This document shows positions 7,512 through 15,147 of a stretch of DNA of 64,000 bases, one piece after another. A program made the translations under genes and the position numbers. The stretch is taken from contig JAMPFK010000008.1 of assembly GCA_023664485.1 (NCBI GenBank), forward strand, positions 1 through 64,000. The letters run 5' to 3'. The notes under the pieces are model-generated. The model was not told the DNA's origin, did no database searches, and saw nothing but the letters and a program-made list of their open reading frames with translations. The stretch is from Bacteroides fragilis (GTDB lineage Bacteria; Bacillota; Clostridia; Lachnospirales; Lachnospiraceae). Numbering within the stretch: the stretch's first letter is position 1; the number at the start of each line of letters is the position of its first letter.

Positions 7512-8188
7512 AACTTCACACCTCCTGCACTGATCCACATTTTCCGTACCGCTGAAACCGCCATGTAAGCTGCTGCGGCTGTGATTAGCAGCAACAGAAT
7601 AACGGCTATGAGAGAAGGCTGTTTTCCTACCATCAGATCAATACAGGCAGACGTCGGATAATGCTTCAGCCATGATATTCCGCCCCCGACAAGATATATG
7701 ACCGGAGGGACCGCTCCGATCAGCAGAACCGGCATCGTCGAAAGGACGAACTGGTTCAAATCCGTGATTTTTGTGGCAATAACAATACCGGACATGGTAA
7801 AAAATACCGCTGCCAAAACAGTTCCCAAAATCAGGGTAAAGATATTAGGCACATGGGCAGCCACGCCTATCACTGCCCCGACAAGCACTGAGATAATTCC
7901 CATAGAAACCGTATTGGCAGCTATGTATTCCCATTCCTGTATTGGGGAAACAGCCATTGCGCCTGGCAGGCGCTGGCTCTTTTCCAACAAAACGATTGCC
8001 CCCATAAAAAACAGCCCCATCGCTGCCGGATCTAAAAAAATAATCAAAGCGGCGATATTCTGTTCCCATTGTTCCGGAATCAGCCATAAGACCAATAAAT
8101 ACAGGGCTGTCAGGAGTACATATAGCAGATAAAAACCATATTTTTTTTGCAGCTTTATACTCCACAATGTCAGATTTTTCATCCTCAT
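7508..8188 (-). CDS. ABC-2 type transporter permease (first subunit)
   Basis: This 226-residue membrane protein has about six hydrophobic segments: YLLYVLLTALYLLVLWLI, AAMGLFFMGAIVLL, IISVLVGAVIGVAA, LILGTVLAAVFFT, VLLIGAVPPVIYLV and LIAVILLLLITAAAA. The LPGAMAVSPIQEWEYI loop is typical of small ABC-2 exporter permeases. The start ATG overlaps the ATPase stop (ATGA at 8185-8188) and has GGAGG eight bases upstream. It pairs with the following permease. Confidence 0.8.
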   Translation of the reverse strand: MRMKNLTLWSIKLQKKYGFYLLYVLLTALYLLVLWLIPEQWEQNIAALIIFLDPAAMGLFFMGAIVLLEKSQRLPGAMAVSPIQEWEYIAANTVSMGIISVLVGAVIGVAAHVPNIFTLILGTVLAAVFFTMSGIVIATKITDLNQFVLSTMPVLLIGAVPPVIYLVGGGISWLKHYPTSACIDLMVGKQPSLIAVILLLLITAAAAYMAVSAVRKMWISAGGVKL

Positions 8189-9033
8189 ACCAGTTTCCTC
8201 CCTGTAACTTCCATAAATATATCCTCTAAGGAAGGTTCGCTGCTGTGGATAGAAGTTATTCTATTTGTCTGTATCAGCTCCAGCAAAAAATAATCCTGAG
8301 ATATTTCGTCCATCAGGCAGGAATTTCTTTTTTCTATCTCATTCTCTTTCCATGTGTAAGATACTTTTGCCGCACCTTTCGACATAATCAGATTATGTGG
8401 TGTGTCCAATGCCTTAATGGAACCGTCCACAATAAAAGCAACCCTGTCACATAGTTCGGTGGCATCCTACATATTGTGGGTAGTTAAAAGAACTGTTTTT
8501 CCCTTTGCTTTTTCCGCAAGGATCATATCTTTCATCATGCGGCTGTTGGCGGGATCTAACCCGCTGGTAGGTTCGTCAAGGCAGAGCAGCGCCGGATCGT
8601 GCAGCAGTGCCTTAATAAAGTTCAGCCTTGCTTTCATGCCTTTCGAGTATGCTGAAACAGGCCTGTCCGCTGAATCCGTCAATCCAACCTGCTCTAATAA
8701 ATCATCTATGGAGCGGACTTTCTTTTTATACAAAGATGCAAAGAAATTCAGATTTTCCCTGGCGGTCATCTTTTCATACATGGTGGAAAATTCAAAATCC
8801 ACACCAATGTGTTCATAGAAGTCCTGCGAATGTGCCTTGCTGTCCTCGCCATTCACCTTTACATCACCCTGATAGGTTGGAATGATGCCCATGAGGATTT
8901 TCTGTAAAGTACTTTTGCCCGCACCGGACGGACCAAGAAAACCGAATATTTCACCTCTTTCCACAGAGAAATTCATATTCTCAATAAAAGGGATTTTTCC
9001 ATAACTGAAATTTAAATCGTTTACCTGAATCAT
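8185..9033 (-). pseudogene. ABC transporter ATPase with one in-frame amber codon
   Basis: From ATG 9031-9033 the ATPase shows Walker A GPSGAGKST, signature AYSKGMKARL, Walker B LLCLDEPTSGLD and H-loop LLTTHNM. The next codon is TAG (8467-8469). Reading through it, the same frame continues DATELCDRVAFIVDGSIKAL to the normal C-terminus at 8185. In relatives this codon is usually Glu, so GAG to TAG is the simplest change. The nucleotide-binding core is complete before the stop; about 94 residues are cut off. This may be a true nonsense mutation, a suppressed stop or a sequence error. Confidence 0.8.
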
Positions 9034-9086
9034 ATTTCCCTTCTTTCTGACCGATAATATCACTTTGGTCAATTAAATTTATGAGA

Positions 9087-9112
9087 AATGGCGGCTGTAT
9101 ATCGCCGCCATT
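9087..9112 (-). terminator. Hairpin at the end of tetR
   Basis: AATGGCGGC and GCCGCCATT form a perfect 9-bp stem with an 8-base loop, overlapping the tetR stop codon. On the minus strand it is followed by TCTCATAAATTT, so it is a weak terminator or a partial attenuator between the regulator and the ATPase gene. Confidence 0.45.
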
Positions 9113-9704
9113 ATCTGATCTGGAGCAGCAAGCCATATAATAACATATGGCAGGATTCATCAAATCGGTTTTCTATATTTTCACTGATCCTGCATTCATA
9201 AATCATTGATATAAAAACAGAATGCATCGCAGCGCCGAATACCATAAGGTCAGCATTTGGATTTGATTTCAAAGGTCTGAACACTTCCTCGAACATGGAA
9301 TTGGAACGCTGCAGATGGCTGTAAATTACTTTTTCAGGCAGTTTTTTTGTCAATAATTCCATTTCCTCTGACTGCAGCAGGGCAAACAGCGGTTTTTGTG
9401 CAAACTTTTTCATAAGCGCAAACAGCATTTCTGATATCACTTCCGTTGGTTTGTCCGCCGCTGCCTTTGCAAACAGCCTCAGTTCCTGCTCCATTTGTCC
9501 CTGTTCGTCACTCAGCGCTTCATAGAGAAGTTCTTCCTTTGACTGATAGAACAGATAAAAAGTTCCCTTCGGTATCCCGACACTGTTTACAAGTTCATCT
9601 ACGGTTGTCCGCCGGATACCATACTGCGACATACAACGCTTTGCCTCCTCACGCAGTTTAACGCGGATTTCCGTTTTTTCATTATCGGAATAACACTTTG
9701 GCAT
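9111..9704 (-). CDS. TetR family transcriptional regulator
   Basis: The 197-residue protein has the TetR helix-turn-helix near its N-terminus: GIRRTTVDELVNSVGIPKG and TFYLFYQSKEELL. The C-terminal half is the variable ligand-binding domain. ATG 9702-9704 is chosen over an upstream GTG because AGAGG lies five bases before it. It is the first gene of the exporter operon, about 80 bases before the ATPase, and most likely represses its own promoter until the transported compound binds. Confidence 0.85.
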   Translation of the reverse strand: MPKCYSDNEKTEIRVKLREEAKRCMSQYGIRRTTVDELVNSVGIPKGTFYLFYQSKEELLYEALSDEQGQMEQELRLFAKAAADKPTEVISEMLFALMKKFAQKPLFALLQSEEMELLTKKLPEKVIYSHLQRSNSMFEEVFRPLKSNPNADLMVFGAAMHSVFISMIYECRISENIENRFDESCHMLLYGLLLQIR

Positions 9705-9730
9705 ACACACCTCTTTTTGACTGATTTACC

Positions 9731-9744
9731 TTATGTAGTCATAA
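9731..9744. promoter_or_regulatory. Candidate TetR operator
   Basis: TTATG-TAGT-CATAA is an inverted repeat that overlaps the -10 box of the tetR promoter. A dimeric repressor bound here would block the RNA polymerase. The assignment to this TetR is inference. Confidence 0.5.
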
Positions 9745-9769
9745 TAAACTTTTTGCCATGAGCTGTCAA
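9741..9769 (-). promoter_or_regulatory. Promoter of the tetR-exporter operon
   Basis: On the minus strand TTGACA (9764-9769), a 17-base spacer and TATTAT (9741-9746) make a near-consensus vegetative promoter about 37 bases before the tetR start. Confidence 0.8.
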
Positions 9770-9815
9770 TAGCCAGATAAGTGTATTCTTTTATCTTAGG
9801 CTGCCTTGTTTACGA

Positions 9816-10433
9816 TCAGCAGATAATTCCGCTCGCTATAATTATGCAGATAAGATATCCCATGCCTAATAGGGCAATATCTGCCGGAGTTGCAATTACA
9901 TTAATATATACAATCCGCTTCCCGTTTCCAAGATAATCTGAAACGGATAGCCCCGCCTCTGCCATTGCCTCCAGGAATGCATCCCGCTCACCGCCCCATG
10001 CACTTATCATGCTTGTTCCTCCACTGTGAATCCAGCATTTTCCCTCACTGGAGCCAGGATCTATGGAAATATTTTTAACTGCACCGCCAAATCCAGCCAT
10101 AGCATGGCCCTTAACATGGGAAAGCACAGGATAATTATCATAATCTGCGAAAGCTGCGCCTACAAAATTCTCCGTCAAACGTATGCCGCCGGAAACGGGA
10201 ATACTCATGGAACCGTCTTCGTTCAAAATCCGGAAATCTGCAATGGCGGTAAAACCATGATCTTCTGCAACCTGATAGTGCATAGCCGTTTGTGAACGCG
10301 ATCCGCCATACGCTGTGTTGCATTCCACGATTGTTCCATCCACCGCCTGAACAACATCTTTGATCAAAGCCGGATTAAGATTCTTCCGGAGGAATCTGCT
10401 CTCTTTCGGCACATCCGGCAGACAAAAGGGCAA
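9816..10433 (-). pseudogene. DUF362 protein fragment, broken at both ends
   Basis: The core is a good DUF362 sequence: IKDVVQAVDGTIVECNTAYG, MHYQVAEDHGFTAIADF, LSHVKGHAMAGFGGAVKN, GKCWIHSGG and AFLEAMAEAGLSVSDYLGNG. The first ~60 residues of the family are missing and replaced by unrelated sequence. After RIVYINV the expected cysteine-rich segment and C-terminal third are gone; the frame ends in a hydrophobic tail (LICIIIASGIIC). In another frame, the upstream DNA reads MLILALLSAGCAERE, a lipoprotein signal with a lipobox, so a third gene piece is joined here. Confidence 0.75.
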
Positions 10434-10504
10434 GGATCAGCATTATTGACAGCCATCTAAAACATTTTTATATCATTTCATTCTTTCGTTTATTCGGTAT
10501 TATA

Positions 10505-10543
10505 AATCAGAACCAATCCACATAAGTCAGATTGGTTCTGATT
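10505..10543. repeat. Perfect 14-bp inverted repeat
   Basis: AATCAGAACCAATC and GATTGGTTCTGATT flank an 11-base spacer. No U-run follows on either strand within a few bases, so it is an uncertain terminator; a regulator site is equally possible. It stands alone between two gene remnants. Confidence 0.6.
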
Positions 10544-10625
10544 AAATACAGGCTTCCCATGATATATTTCTGTACAAATACCATATTGATATCATTTACT
10601 ATAACAGAAGCAGCCGCTGTTCATC

Positions 10626-11068
10626 CTATATATTCAAACTCTCTTTGAAAAAGCTCTCCAGCTTATCGAACGGAATTTTGTCCACATCATCATAAAGGTC
10701 AATATGCCTTGCCCTTTTCCCTGTCAACATATTTCAGAGTGCCGAGAAAATCAACCCCCGCACTGAAGTTCTCTGCAAATAAGTCAGGAGAGGATACATG
10801 CCTCGGCTCCCCGCCGCTTTCTCCCATATGGCTCGGATCAAACGCCAGCACAACGAACCCTCTCTGTACCAGCTGGTTTGCATAGACGCCGGGACCCTGC
10901 TCTTTCACGCCGCCATAAGGAGGCCCTACAACCAGGGCCGGATATTTCCCCGCTTTATCCAGATTTTGGGCCATGTGCAGATCGCCCGCAATGGTGATCC
11001 CGTAACGGTTCCGATAACGCACATGCTCCCTTGAAACATTCACTTAGTTCAAAAATGTAATTGCTCAT
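10626..11068 (-). pseudogene. Alpha/beta hydrolase with frameshift and large internal deletion
   Basis: The start ATG at 11066-11068 (AAGGAG seven bases upstream) reads MSNYIFELS, then one base is missing near 11045 and the main frame continues VSREHVRYRNRYGITIAGDL, YPALVVGPPYGGVKEQGPGV, FVVLAFDPSHMGESGG and FSAGVDFLGT. Near 10715 the sequence jumps to the last ~25 residues of the same family, HIDLYDDVDKIPFDKLESFF, in another frame. The whole middle with the nucleophile Ser is deleted. Both pieces belong to the same enzyme type, so the cause is an internal deletion. Confidence 0.75.
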
Positions 11069-11114
11069 AACGGATCTCCTTCCATATTGAAAATTCTACT
11101 CTCCCTGTTTTCAC

Positions 11115-11307
11115 TCAAATATTCTCTGAAATCTCTGCATATTCTTTATCGAAAACCGGCTCGCACCATTCATTGGACGTATCCGCTCCTTGAATTTCAA
11201 AGAATTCAAAAAAGAATTTTGATACTCATAAATCGTGCCGCAATAAACATGGCCGCTGCCGTATTCCCATCTGCACGGGGACTTCCATTCAATACTAAAA
11301 TGTTCAT
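11115..11307 (-). pseudogene. FMN reductase / flavodoxin-like gene remnant
   Basis: ATG 11305-11307, with GGGAGGG before it, opens MNILVLNGSPRADGNTAAM, the FMN-binding start of NADPH-dependent FMN reductases, then loses the family near residue 20 and stops at 11206. A different frame to 11115 reads GADTSNEWCEPVFDKEYAEI, perhaps the tail of another protein. This is a second fragment of the same kind as the gene at the left window edge. Confidence 0.65.
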
Positions 11308-11324
11308 TCTTCCCTCCCTATTCA

Positions 11325-11933
11325 TCATTGAAACGCTTCAAGGGAAAGCGTTATCTCTGTTTCTTCCCCACTTAAAACCGTTTCCAGCTCTGACGCATCC
11401 TCATCTAATATTTCGCCAAGCCTTGTGTACGCCCATGAATTGGAGCCGTAAAAAATGACGATCTGATTGCCATTATACAGGCAGATATCCCCCGCATGGG
11501 TAGTCGTCTGACTGTCATTTCTCGGAAGTTTGGTGCCAAGGGAACATACCTTTTCGAAGCCCCCATAATTGGAAGCCGATATCGTCAGCGGTTCACCCGC
11601 CAAAAGCTTCTTTAAGGCTTCTGCCGATTCATTATCCTCCAAAGCAGCTGTCAATGTGCTTTGCCCTACTTTTATATAAAGCTGATCTGTTTTCACTGTA
11701 TCATCCTCCACGCCGACTGATTCCGGCTCTGTTTCCGTTTCCTCCGCATCGGCCGATTCCAGCTCTGGTTCTGTTTCCAGTTCCAGGGCATTATCCTCTT
11801 TAGGACTGCTGTTAGTATCGAACACTTCCACATCCTGTATTGTGCCGCTTTCACCGCCTTTTGCATTATTCCCGCAGGCCGCTGCGACAAGCGGCAAAAG
11901 CAGTACCAAAATAATTACTATGTACCTTTTCAC
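11325..11933 (-). CDS. Lipoprotein with cyclophilin-like fold domain
   Basis: The 202-residue protein starts at GTG 11931-11933 (GGGAGG eight bases upstream), has a signal sequence IVIILVLLLPLVAAAC with the lipobox Cys, an acidic linker (ELETEPELESADAEETETE) and a C-terminal cyclophilin-like domain: LTAALEDNESAEALKKLLA, FEKVCSLGTKLPRND, GDICLYNGNQIVIFYGSNSW, FTRLGEI-like YTRLGEI. It should sit on the outer face of the membrane. Function of the family is not settled. It looks intact between two broken genes. Confidence 0.8.
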   Translation of the reverse strand: MKRYIVIILVLLLPLVAAACGNNAKGGESGTIQDVEVFDTNSSPKEDNALELETEPELESADAEETETEPESVGVEDDTVKTDQLYIKVGQSTLTAALEDNESAEALKKLLAGEPLTISASNYGGFEKVCSLGTKLPRNDSQTTTHAGDICLYNGNQIVIFYGSNSWAYTRLGEILDEDASELETVLSGEETEITLSLEAFQ

Positions 11934-11956
11934 TCCGACAGCCTCCCATTTAATTA

Positions 11957-12190
11957 TCATATCGTTCTTTCAGGTATTCCAAGATATGCGGTATTACATT
12001 CCACAACCGTACCATGCACATATTCCACCACAGGCTTCCAAAAATCCGGACGCAGGAAGTTCTGATTGCCCTCTTCCCCCGAATGGACTTTAACCGCAAC
12101 TTTACCCGGTAGTTCTTTCCCCGCTGCCCGATAAAGCTCAACCACCTTTTCAGGAGTAATTTCTTTTGAAAAATATACCTTTGACCTCAT
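11957..12190 (-). pseudogene. DUF362 protein N-terminal fragment
   Basis: From ATG 12188-12190 (AGGAGG upstream) the frame reads VYFSKEITPEKVVELYRAAG, GKVAVKVHSGEEG, NFLRPDFWKPVVEYV and GTVVECNTAY, the first ~70 residues of DUF362 proteins, then ends after LGIPERTI. It is not simply the missing front of the copy at 9816, because both carry the segment around VECNTAY and differ there. So two DUF362 genes were present and both are broken. Confidence 0.75.
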
Positions 12191-12227
12191 GCCCGCTTCC
12201 TCCTATTTTTCTGATACAAATGCAGAA

Positions 12228-12839
12228 CTACAAAAAAGTCCTTATAAATACGGTTACTCCAAATACTGCCAGAACAACCCCAAACACCCGGTCCATATGC
12301 CGGAGCCTATGGTTCCCTGTCTTTTCCTTAGCGAATACCACTACCGCTGAAAGCAGGCACCACCAGATACAGGTTCCTATAAACACTCCTGCCACAAGCT
12401 GTATTCCGTCAGCCAATCCTGTCTTTCCGGTAATCCCAAAATAGGAAAAAGCAAACAGGAACGTGAGAATTGCCGCAGGATTGGTAATACCCACCGCAAA
12501 GGAGGACAGAAACATCTTTATTCCTCCCATCGGTTCCTCCAAAACAGCCTGTTCTTTTCTCCCAGAAATCAGCCGCATCCCCATTGCCAAAATCAGACTG
12601 CCCCCCAGGATATTGATGACCGTCTGGCATTTCAAGAGAAAATCTGAAACAAACGTGATTCCAAATGCACCGCAAATTGCATAAAAGCAGTCCGCAACAG
12701 ATGAGCCAAGCCCCGTTTTTAAGCCCGCCCCGAAACCATAGCTAAACGCCCTCTGTGCCGCCATTGTCCCTACCGCACCCGCAGGAATCCCAAAAAGAAG
12801 GCCTGTCAAAACTCCTTTCAGCAGAAAACTCCCAGCCAC
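12228..12839 (-). CDS. LysE family amino-acid/metabolite exporter
   Basis: The 203-residue protein has about six membrane segments and the LysE pattern: GLLFGIPAGAVGTMAAQRAF near the N-terminus, LGSSVADCFYAICGAFG, ILGGSLILAMGMRLI and FAVGITNPAAILTFLFAFSY (the NPA motif of the family). The start is taken at GTG 12837-12839 with GGTGGAG upstream. Members export amino acids or similar metabolites; the substrate here is unknown. It lies between the DUF362 remnant and DUF3737. Confidence 0.8.
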   Translation of the reverse strand: MAGSFLLKGVLTGLLFGIPAGAVGTMAAQRAFSYGFGAGLKTGLGSSVADCFYAICGAFGITFVSDFLLKCQTVINILGGSLILAMGMRLISGRKEQAVLEEPMGGIKMFLSSFAVGITNPAAILTFLFAFSYFGITGKTGLADGIQLVAGVFIGTCIWWCLLSAVVVFAKEKTGNHRLRHMDRVFGVVLAVFGVTVFIRTFL

Positions 12840-12856
12840 TGTATAATCTCCACCTT

Positions 12857-13732
12857 TCAGGCACAATCACTTTTTGGTGCAGGATTTTTTTCTCCCTGCC
12901 TGCTAATAACCACTTCGCCCTTTGCATTTTCATCATCCATGATGATTTCCTCTACTGCCGGTACACAGATCCGCCCGGACGAAGGATTCTTTATGCTGAT
13001 AACGAACGTTGTAACCGTTGCCTCAACCTGGGATTTTTCAAAGGCCAGATCCGTGTCGATCATTTCACAGTCCACCAGCTTCAGGTTTTTACAATAACAC
13101 AGTGGCTGTGTCCCGATGATCTTACAGTTTATCAATGTCAGCCCATCGGAATACCATGCCAGGTATTCCCCTTTCACCACGCTGTTTTTCACTGTTACAT
13201 TCTCGGAATGCCAGAACGCATCCTTTGTATCAAAATTACAATTCTCAAATGTGGCATTACGGATATACTGGAAAGAATATTTCCCCCGAAACTGCACATC
13301 CTCAAAATACAGGTTTTCAGAACGCATCATGAAATACTCACTCTGCGCCGCACAGTGCCGCATTTCTATATTGCTCACCGACCAGCCAAACTCCGGGGAA
13401 ATGACGTCACAGTTTTCAATCACAACATCGCTGCACTCCCGGAGAGCCTTGATCCCGTGCATCCTTGTATCCGTAATCCTGATATGATCGGAATACCACA
13501 GCGCCGCCCTGCAAAGTTCCGTCATTTCAGCATCCCGGATTGTCAAGCCGTGGTCATGCCAGAAAGGATAACGCAGGTTGAAAAAACAATGCTCCGTCTC
13601 TATGTCCTGTCCTTCCTTAAATGCACTCTCCCCGTCAGCCGGACCGTCAAAGGAACAGTTTCTCACAATCACTCCATTACTTCCATAAAGCGCCCTTTCC
13701 ATATCAAAAGTCTGATTCTCAATCACTTTCAT
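12857..13732 (-). CDS. DUF3737 family protein (right-handed beta-helix-like)
   Basis: The 291-residue protein consists of repeated short strands with Cys/Asn turns (VIVRNCSFDG, VVIENCDVIS, ATFENCNFDT, LTLINCKIIG, LKLVDCEMID), the pattern of a right-handed beta-helix. From memory this is the DUF3737 family; its biochemical role is unknown. The start at 13730-13732 follows GGGAGG and lies inside the end of the upstream small gene, so the two are coupled. No signal peptide, so it is cytoplasmic. Confidence 0.75.
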   Translation of the reverse strand: MKVIENQTFDMERALYGSNGVIVRNCSFDGPADGESAFKEGQDIETEHCFFNLRYPFWHDHGLTIRDAEMTELCRAALWYSDHIRITDTRMHGIKALRECSDVVIENCDVISPEFGWSVSNIEMRHCAAQSEYFMMRSENLYFEDVQFRGKYSFQYIRNATFENCNFDTKDAFWHSENVTVKNSVVKGEYLAWYSDGLTLINCKIIGTQPLCYCKNLKLVDCEMIDTDLAFEKSQVEATVTTFVISIKNPSSGRICVPAVEEIIMDDENAKGEVVISRQGEKNPAPKSDCA

Positions 13733-13739
13733 TCTGCGA

Positions 13740-14045
13740 TTACCTCCCCGATTTTTTAATATCTGCCCTGTTACGGTCAATCTGATAAACAAGATAATCC
13801 AGACAGTCTATCTGTTTTTCTTCTTTATGCACCCTGTCCAGGATACATTTCCTGTGCTCCTCCATCAGCCGCAGCTGACCGTTTAAATCACCCTGATCCA
13901 TGCAATTCATAAAACGCTCAATCGTTTCCTGATCACATCCGGCATCTTTCAGGTTCTGGATCACATCTTCCTCCGAATTATAGCCTATTGTCTGTGCCAA
14001 CATCATCCACTTGCCATCCTTCCCCTCTGTCTTTTTAATCTCCAT
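13740..14045 (-). CDS. Small helical hypothetical protein
   Basis: This 101-residue protein is predicted to be mostly helix: GCDQETIERFMNCMDQGD, LNGQLRLMEEHRKCILDRVH and KQIDCLDYLVYQI. The last segment resembles the coiled C-terminal region found after the DNA-binding part in some MerR-like regulators, but no DNA-binding domain is present. ATG 14043-14045 or GTG 14046-14048 are possible starts, with AGGAAAGGG upstream. It overlaps DUF3737 at the 3' end, which implies joint expression. Confidence 0.6.
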   Translation of the reverse strand: MEIKKTEGKDGKWMMLAQTIGYNSEEDVIQNLKDAGCDQETIERFMNCMDQGDLNGQLRLMEEHRKCILDRVHKEEKQIDCLDYLVYQIDRNRADIKKSGR

Positions 14046-14082
14046 CACAAGGGATTGCCCTTTCCTACAGTCCTTAATTTGT

Positions 14083-14709
14083 TTACCTTTCGGCAATCCC
14101 TATACTGATAATCTTATTTCCCCAGCCTTCCAGTACCGGGTTGTTTTCAACGGTCTCAATAAATTCATCCGTAGCATCAAAATAACCTACAGGCGTGTAT
14201 TCCGCCGAAACTTCCGCATCATGATAAAACAGAATGATACGGTTAGGTTCAGAATAATAGACTTCTCCTGCCTTTTCTGACGTGATTTCTTCCGGTGCAG
14301 ACGGTATCTCATAACGGCTGGGGATATCATAATACTGCATGACTTCCCAATTATCAAAGTCGTCATAATGATAGATTGGCAAGTTCCAGCTGCTGCTTCC
14401 CACATGCCCTGCGATTGCCGCCGCTGTATCATTGTCATAAAGGTACAGCGTAAAGGACTTCCCTTCATACCCAAACTGTGCCGTCAGCTCTGCCGCCTGT
14501 TTGTCCATATCTTCTTCTGCCGCAGAACTGTCCTCTGCCGACACATCTTCTGAGGGCGGAGCAGAAATATCACTGCTTTCTGATGAATTATCCCTTACAG
14601 ATGCAACCGAATCATCAGAAGAATTGTCCTGTGACGGATTGGCACAGCCGGCTAACATTACTCCGGATACCAATACTAAACTGAATACTGTAAATAACCT
14701 CTTTTTCAT
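14083..14709 (-). CDS. Lipoprotein with cyclophilin-like fold domain
   Basis: The 208-residue protein has a clear lipoprotein signal (VLVSGVMLAGC), a long Ser/Asp/Glu linker, and a C-terminal domain with FTLYLYDNDTAAAIAGH, MQYYDIPSRYEIP, AGEVYYSEPNRIILFYHDAE and PVGYFDATDEF. These fit the cyclophilin-like domain also found at 11325-11933, but the two proteins are divergent. The ATG follows AGGAG. It is the promoter-proximal gene of a set running to about 11325. Confidence 0.8.
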   Translation of the reverse strand: MKKRLFTVFSLVLVSGVMLAGCANPSQDNSSDDSVASVRDNSSESSDISAPPSEDVSAEDSSAAEEDMDKQAAELTAQFGYEGKSFTLYLYDNDTAAAIAGHVGSSSWNLPIYHYDDFDNWEVMQYYDIPSRYEIPSAPEEITSEKAGEVYYSEPNRIILFYHDAEVSAEYTPVGYFDATDEFIETVENNPVLEGWGNKIISIGIAER

Positions 14710-14764
14710 GGTGAATCACTCCTATGTTTTTTTAACTTATTTTGTAATTTCTTATCTAAGCGCT

Positions 14765-14793
14765 ATTATAGTCACCGCCGCTTTATATATCAA
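14765..14793 (-). promoter_or_regulatory. Promoter of the lipoprotein gene set
   Basis: TTGATA (14788-14793), 17 bases, TATAAT (14765-14770) on the minus strand, about 55 bases before the start at 14709. Confidence 0.8.
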
Positions 14794-14808
14794 ATACTTA
14801 ATTTCAAT

Positions 14809-14839
14809 ATATTTGTATAGAAAAAAACTATGCAAATTT
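14809..14839. promoter_or_regulatory. Imperfect palindrome upstream of the promoter
   Basis: ATATTTGTATAG and CTATGCAAATTT are imperfect 12-base arms around seven A residues, just upstream of the -35 box at 14788. It is placed like an activator site; the regulator is unknown. Confidence 0.4.
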
Positions 14840-14914
14840 ATTCGTCTCTACAAACACTTAAAGTTGACTCCGGCATCGCGCATCAAAAGTCAATTTTGCT
14901 TCCATTAAGCAATA

Positions 14915-14949
14915 AGAAAAAGACAGAATTTCCGTTTCTGTCTTTTTCT
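14915..14949 (-). terminator. Terminator after the transporter operon
   Basis: AGAAAAAGACAGAA and TTCTGTCTTTTTCT form a 14-bp stem. On the minus strand the stem runs into CTTATTGC, giving a U-rich end; on the plus strand it is A-rich. It lies about 200 bases beyond the stop of the permease gene that ends at 15148. The remaining 14,950-15,147 holds no gene I can see. Confidence 0.7.
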
Positions 14950-15147
14950 AAAAATATCCTCTTATTTATAAATTCTGTGAAAAAAATTCTTTTGGTTCAG
15001 ACGCATTTCCATAGATCGTCTGGCTGTACTCTAACGAATATACATCTGGAAAAAATACCAGACTATGTCACAGGCTGCCAACCCCTTTATAACTGAACTG
15101 GAAAAAATTGAGTGCAGGACTTACAACCTTGAGGATAAAACACAGTT

